Source: Reticulitermes speratus
Taxonomy: Eukaryota > Arthropoda > Insecta > Blattodea > Rhinotermitidae
Assembly: GCA_021186555.1 (NCBI GenBank)
Contig: JAJKFL010000014.1
Location: 19,605,533-19,669,532 of the forward strand
Length of the DNA stretch: 64,000 nt
Direction: 5' to 3'
Below are positions 60,301 to 64,000 of the stretch, piece by piece; the first letter of the stretch is position 1; each line of letters begins with the position of its first letter. Made by a program: the position numbers and the translations under genes. Below the pieces are notes generated by a model. It worked only from the letters and a program-made list of their open reading frames with translations, was not told the origin of the DNA and did not search any database.

Positions 60301-63300
60301 TCCCTTCTGTCAGCTTCTGATAAAGTGGCACCTGGCAAAATGGCAGATACCAATAAAGTTCCAGGAATTTCATTTTTCTCAGGAAACTGAGACATATCTC
60401 CTTCTCCATTTTTGTTTTCAGGCTGTAAGGATGGTACAAACTGTGATTTGGATGCTGGAGGTGGTGAAGTCTCTGACTCAGCTACACAAATACTCTGTTT
60501 CTCTGGTGAAACCAGATCAAACTCACTTTCAATTTCAGATATTTGTAGAGATGCTGCTTCCTCTTTGGCAAGTGGTGTTTCAACCTTCATATCAAGAGTT
60601 TCAGTTTTGGGATATAGATGGCCTTCAGATTTTGAATCTGTGGCTGCAACTGGTAGACTCGCTTCAGCCTCAACTGGTACCGCAGCACTATCAGATAATT
60701 TCAATGATGTGCTCTCTTTCATGGTTAGTTGAGAAATTTGCTTTGACAGAAATGAAGAATCACTGTATTCAGAATTTTCAGTCATGTATCTCTTCTTGTC
60801 GCTCAGTTCTTTAATAACTGCTTCTGGATGCACAGAAACGAGATGGTACCCAATTTCAGGAGGTAATTCAATATCATCAAATGTCTGGTAATCACCAGAG
60901 CTCCCATCTTTGTCTTTATGGAGAATTTTTCTTCCTTTCTCCTTAAAATGTTGATCTAATTGATAATTTACATCAGAACCACTCAGAAGACCAGAAAAGT
61001 CTTCTGATACATGGTGTAATTCCTGATGTGTTTCCACCACAGTATCAGACAAACACACTGCTGCAGAGCTAATGTCCTTGTTAGCCATCCTTCTTGAAAC
61101 ATTTTCATGCCTGGCATAAATTTCAGAATCTGTTCCCTGAAGTGACTTAAGGTTGTTTATTTTTTGAGGCTGGGATTCTTCAGACTTGTATTTTCCTGTA
61201 TGTTCTTGTGACTGTTCATTCTTACTATCAGTAATACATTTAACAGCAGAAGGCTCACATAAATGTTCTGCAATCTGTTCACTCTTACCTTTTAAGAATG
61301 TATCTTCATTACCTCTTAATGGTTTCAAACTTGCAGGTTTATAAGGTACTTGAGGTTTGGTATTAGTGTGTACCTCTGAAATACATACTTCAGTCTGTGG
61401 TGTGGCATTCGTGTCTACTGGTAAAGGTACCTGTTGCATAAATGCATCATCTTGAGTTTTCTGTACTGCTGTAGATTTTACAGGCTCCTCTTTGTTTGAC
61501 AGAATCGTTTCTTTCACATTTTCATAAATTACTTTTTCCTTACCTATAACAGAAAAAGCATTCTTCCCCACATCTCTACAAGCAATTTCTGGAGATGAGA
61601 ATTTCACGTTAGCATTTTGAGGTGGAAGACCATATTTTCCTAGTTGTGATGAATCTAAAACACTGTTAACAACTACTTTGTCAGCTATAATAGATGCAGT
61701 ATGGTTCCCCAATGGCTGGGCTGTCTGTTTTGCATGTTCCCATCCCAGCCGCTTGTATAATGAATCTTGTGTATTTTCTTCTGGAATATCACTCTCATCT
61801 TCTATAGTGGATGGCAGTCGTTTAGCTAAAATCTCCTGAGGCTTCAGGGGCTCTGACTTTCCAGTGTCATTGTCCAAAGTGTCATCTTTGCTTGAGAAAG
61901 CATCAGCAGGTGGAAGACGATGCACAGCCACAACTGGAGCATCTAGGGACTTGGCTCGACGTGAAGATGCAGGAGATCCTATTTGATGAACTGGTGAAAA
62001 TGCAGAGCCTTCTGACAGACCAAGTCGAGCTCGTGCAAATAGAATGGGAGAGCGGTCACGCTTACGAGGCAGCAATGATGCTGCAGGTAATTCTGCTGGA
62101 GGTCCCAATTTACTTTTCCTGGTCGCTGCTGAAGATTTTTCCCCATGTTCATCATCATTACTTGTAATAGGTCTAGGTGCAAAACCAGATGTCACTGCGT
62201 TTGATACTTTGGGGAATGTATCCAGATTTTTGTTCTTAGTTTCAACTATCTGTGCCGAACCACAAATAAAATTTGAATTCATTGCCACTTCTGATATCTT
62301 ATCATCATCTGTACCAACACTATGTGAAATATTAACTTTGGAGATTTCCTTTATATCACAACTAGCTGCATCACTTCTAATAACTTGCACAAACCTTTCT
62401 GCATTATCATAAATTATTCCTACTTTTTCTGTCATTTTGAAGCAACCAAAACTATCAGAACTCTGTTGTTGAGGTACATGCCAACTATCTAATGTTTTAT
62501 TTTTCTCCAATCTACCTAACTGACCATCATGTTTATCCTCCAGCACTAACGTCCTATCCGACTTCTGTGCTTTATAGTCATCAGTCAACATTTCTACTGG
62601 CTGGTGTACTGCAGGTTCTTGGGTAGGAGCAGTTCCATTCATTGCATGTCGTTTGTGCAATGTATATGGGATGTTATATTCACTATGACTTACAGCCATA
62701 GTGGTGGCATAATGTGCAGACTCACCTCCCTCCACTTCATCATCTGACTCCCCACTCCCAGTTGGAGACACATCTATAGATTTCTGATGAGTTAATACAC
62801 GCCGTTTCCTCTTACTACTGCCCTTTGTCCTAAAACTACTTGTATGAGGGTCACTTTTTGCCCTTTCAACAGGAGTGTGAGTATTACTTACATTCCTACC
62901 ACCACTGATGAGTACCTCTTCTCTACTCTCAAAACCTATGACTAACCCTGGCTTACATTTGGCATTGTATTCTAGAAAGTGTGTCTGTGCTTGTTTGCTA
63001 ATTCCTGTATGAAGTCCTTCATTCTCTCCTGTAATGTGTTTATATGAAATAGACATACGTTCCTCCTCTCTGCTTATATGTTTGTGTTCATGATGTACAC
63101 ATGCCACACTCCCTTCATCCCTAATAGTCTTTACTGCTAGATCTGTGCCATCAAAACCCTCATGTTCATGTGGATGAAACTGTGCTGATTGTACCTGCAA
63201 TGATGGCTGAATTTCTCTGTTATCTATTGTTACATTTCTGTCATCTAACTTAAAGTCAAGATCCTTCCCTTCATTAATATCAGTGTTTGTACTCTGCAAT

Positions 63301-64000
63301 TCAACTATCACATTTTCAAAATTAGATTCATCACCTGTTTGTGTAACATATGTTTCAGAATCCACAGTTTCAACCTCATCCATCTGAAACACAGCCATAT
63401 CATCATGGCCAATCCTGGACATTTCACCAACTTCATCCATTGGAAGGATGTCTCCACCAGATTCTAGACTGCAGGATCTTGTCCCTGAGAATGACTTGAC
63501 CCTGTGTCTCATTGCATCCCTCCCCTCATCATCCTCCTCTTGTTCATCATCCCCTTCCTCCTCTCCCTCACGCTCCAGGAGCTCGTATGAATCATGCGAC
63601 AGGTCATCATGTGAGTACAGAATTTCCTCCTGAGACCCCGAGTCCATCCCACCAGTTGTCAGCAAGATACATTCACTTCCTGCTTCCATCATTCCCCCCA
63701 GCTCATCGCCACCACCACTTTCCGTGGAGAGGCTTGAGGTTGTGCCAGGATAGCTACTTGAGTATATCCTGGTATCAGGAACTGCATCAGAACCCCGGTC
63801 AACTGAATTTGTCTTACTTCCTGCAGCACTATAACAAACTCGCCGACTATCATCGTAACGTGTGATGGGAGATTCTATAAGATGCTCCTGTCTGTACACA
63901 GGTTCATAATACACCCTTACATTCCTTACAGGATCAATACAAGTATTCCCTTCTTGCTCCTTTTCAAATCTACTGTCAGTGCGCAGATTCCTGCAGCTGG
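57348..64000 (-). CDS. giant disordered-protein exon, >2,200 codons, open at the window edge
   Basis: One frame stays open from the right edge (codons SCRNLRTDSRFEKEQ...) to TGA at 57350-57348. A GTG at 63914 is only an in-frame codon, not a credible start, and no stop precedes it. The protein is rich in Ser, Glu, Asp, Thr and Lys, with no fold I recognise and no membrane segment or signal peptide. Visible features (residue numbers from 63914) are an acidic run LEREGEEEGDDEQEEDDEGR near residue 115, a basic KRKRR near 366 and a PKRRKSQPKKRH cluster near 2120. Five degenerate copies of an RPxxPxYYSxAxSD motif lie at about 1880-2113. The exon is about fifty times longer than the Cdep exons downstream. 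It may be a taxon-specific exon of that locus or the last exon of another gene; I cannot tell which. A candidate poly(A) signal AATAAA lies at 56508-56503. Confidence 0.85.
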   Translation of the reverse strand, partial: SCRNLRTDSRFEKEQEGNTCIDPVRNVRVYYEPVYRQEHLIESPITRYDDSRRVCYSAAGSKTNSVDRGSDAVPDTRIYSSSYPGTTSSLSTESGGGDELGGMMEAGSECILLTTGGMDSGSQEEILYSHDDLSHDSYELLEREGEEEGDDEQEEDDEGRDAMRHRVKSFSGTRSCSLESGGDILPMDEVGEMSRIGHDDMAVFQMDEVETVDSETYVTQTGDESNFENVIVELQSTNTDINEGKDLDFKLDDRNVTIDNREIQPSLQVQSAQFHPHEHEGFDGTDLAVKTIRDEGSVACVHHEHKHISREEERMSISYKHITGENEGLHTGISKQAQTHFLEYNAKCKPGLVIGFESREEVLISGGRNVSNTHTPVERAKSDPHTSSFRTKGSSKRKRRVLTHQKSIDVSPTGSGESDDEVEGGESAHYATTMAVSHSEYNIPYTLHKRHAMNGTAPTQEPAVHQPVEMLTDDYKAQKSDRTLVLEDKHDGQLGRLEKNKTLDSWHVPQQQSSDSFGCFKMTEKVGIIYDNAERFVQVIRSDAASCDIKEISKVNISHSVGTDDDKISEVAMNSNFICGSAQIVETKNKNLDTFPKVSNAVTSGFAPRPITSNDDEHGEKSSAATRKSKLGPPAELPAASLLPRKRDRSPILFARARLGLSEGSAFSPVHQIGSPASSRRAKSLDAPVVAVHRLPPADAFSSKDDTLDNDTGKSEPLKPQEILAKRLPSTIEDESDIPEENTQDSLYKRLGWEHAKQTAQPLGNHTASIIADKVVVNSVLDSSQLGKYGLPPQNANVKFSSPEIACRDVGKNAFSVIGKEKVIYENVKETILSNKEEPVKSTAVQKTQDDAFMQQVPLPVDTNATPQTEVCISEVHTNTKPQVPYKPASLKPLRGNEDTFLKGKSEQIAEHLCEPSAVKCITDSKNEQSQEHTGKYKSEESQPQKINNLKSLQGTDSEIYARHENVSRRMANKDISSAAVCLSDTVVETHQELHHVSEDFSGLLSGSDVNYQLDQHFKEKGRKILHKDKDGSSGDYQTFDDIELPPEIGYHLVSVHPEAVIKELSDKKRYMTENSEYSDSSFLSKQISQLTMKESTSLKLSDSAAVPVEAEASLPVAATDSKSEGHLYPKTETLDMKVETPLAKEEAASLQISEIESEFDLVSPEKQSICVAESETSPPPASKSQFVPSLQPENKNGEGDMSQFPEKNEIPGTLLVSAILPGATLSEADRRDFAVPAAKVENQTVLSKNWQITGSGTCNRKVKVQLIEIIKIENHSLEKEEAVATSDDEIPAIPLDEEGSSLEHWVSVEDIHEELLAADHALKGALDLGQEFQYIDEEERRSPDTCSDYDNLSSTSRSSHVLAQNMDPPLEQAEEFVEIELDRSNSGQRKGDPNGTAENISGTKTHNLLKVNSEDKRIILSPGNDSPISSLETKEHMAENAEGSKEVKETAVCVVEKGKSLIHKVVNRQTLIASSFEGKDSELTVERVVDGRMSTLGIESNGGQNIQREQDQVKLSQGKESSGNLVDPGEQTSRSLDYEEENQQFIKDNVGLVRQGEVATGLQEKKLDGKSKIKWEERIVVDESKDNSDTLKPEQKPVMGIDSPESVKDSRDEESPESTKDDKIVAERSKSEEEASSSSSLALPARVELSSTWRPFLLESSGSSSLEEGFFPPDEEEATSSPSNNGREEAAACIDFPATFGYPCIGDVITGVGGYGGPGVFALSRTLSRISERSTTSEQERSDLDDDSTKPSSRSPSVDDESLLSSDHQPSLSSDPPSGGPTGDEDVCRIKPPDAGAESDTPAVGPSPGNMYIPPPLLSDDDWPSPPTSSSLFGTPVVSHVETFYMEIHPEEACKVMVIDSATDQTGGDGSSTDENHTLQDEDDDFLSGECLSSSATTLDGTVKVAVRPKCPSHYCAGSSLSEDTSMGLSLSEWSSSTSTVRPQCPLHYSDAKSDSTSLDDLGRSVPDLPTSSKTSPNRTRSPSYYSGAKSDTCLDDCSPTRLGKPTSGQKSRITFHAASKSLTNVDTSFDDVPLPVMSSERPVKVVRPKYTPYYSTAHSDEGDRMLERAVSRQGVAEKELSSQSLEAPTGWSSERSVSTHSVQQVTGPKVKSKCYSYYSTAAAARSPQSDGDTSSSLDGSNVTERVARAPKRRKSQPKKRHRVTVDLEVRDGQIVEVSTSAVETLSSGDQSQVSTQGTADSTSTVMFVPKQSSV

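Noticed and set aside
57926..63865. Several ORFs of 60-186 codons on both strands inside the giant exon
   Set aside because: They are shadow frames of the long minus-strand reading frame, favoured by its stop-poor codon use.
1..64000. CRISPR array, bacterial operon or phage
   Set aside because: Introns, insect transposons and long non-coding tracts rule out prokaryotic origin; the tandem repeats lack uniform repeats and spacers.

Overview
The window is eukaryotic and almost certainly arthropod, probably insect. It is AT-rich and has very long introns with canonical GT-AG sites. It is full of microsatellites and decayed transposons typical of insects: pogo/Tigger, mariner, hAT-like, Penelope-like, several non-LTR retrotransposon types and tRNA-derived SINEs. 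A hemimetabolous (polyneopteran-like) insect would fit, but that is an inference from the transposon repertoire only. No prokaryotic gene, CRISPR array, rRNA or functional tRNA gene was seen.

The real host gene content is on the minus strand. Thirteen small exons between 29866 and 1967 join in consistent phase to encode about 592 residues. They read as the C-terminal part of the FARP1/FARP2 family (fly Cdep): linker, RhoGEF (DH) domain, first PH domain, linker, second PH domain and a short tail ending at a TAG stop. The FERM and FERM-adjacent domains expected at the N-terminus of such a protein were not found. They presumably lie beyond base 64000 or in exons too short or diverged for me to see between 30 and 57 kb. 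At the right edge, 57348-64000 (minus) is one uninterrupted reading frame of more than 2,200 codons. It is a low-complexity, Ser/acid-rich exon that runs off the window and ends in TGA. It is on the same strand and upstream of the DH exons, so it may be an alternative terminal exon of the same locus or the last exon of a separate gene.

Layout: 1-1966, 3' flank/UTR. 1967-2054, last Cdep exon. 2995-8110 (plus), an old CR1/L2-like non-LTR retrotransposon whose ORF1 carries an SGNH-esterase domain. It is split by a pogo-type MITE (3880-4589) and by a truncated Penelope-like element (6079-7320) with a GIY-YIG endonuclease and a hammerhead ribozyme motif. 8777-29866, the remaining Cdep exons, with intronic pogo MITEs, a mariner copy, SINEs, an RNase H-type non-LTR tail and several inverted repeats. 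30-57 kb, a large apparently non-coding tract with a 143-bp tandem repeat, hairpins, a hAT-like MITE, an RT fragment, an RTE/jockey-like tail, an IS630-Tc1-mariner relic and a nearly complete Tigger element (50822-52314). 57348-64000, the giant exon.

The most interesting non-gene signal is a scattered set of hammerhead-ribozyme-like motifs (CUGANGA, stem II, GAAA). One sits just downstream of the Penelope endonuclease with stem I, stem II and a palindromic CACGUG stem III. Others occur on both strands, some as inverted pairs, with stem II sequences that differ between copies but stay complementary in several of them.
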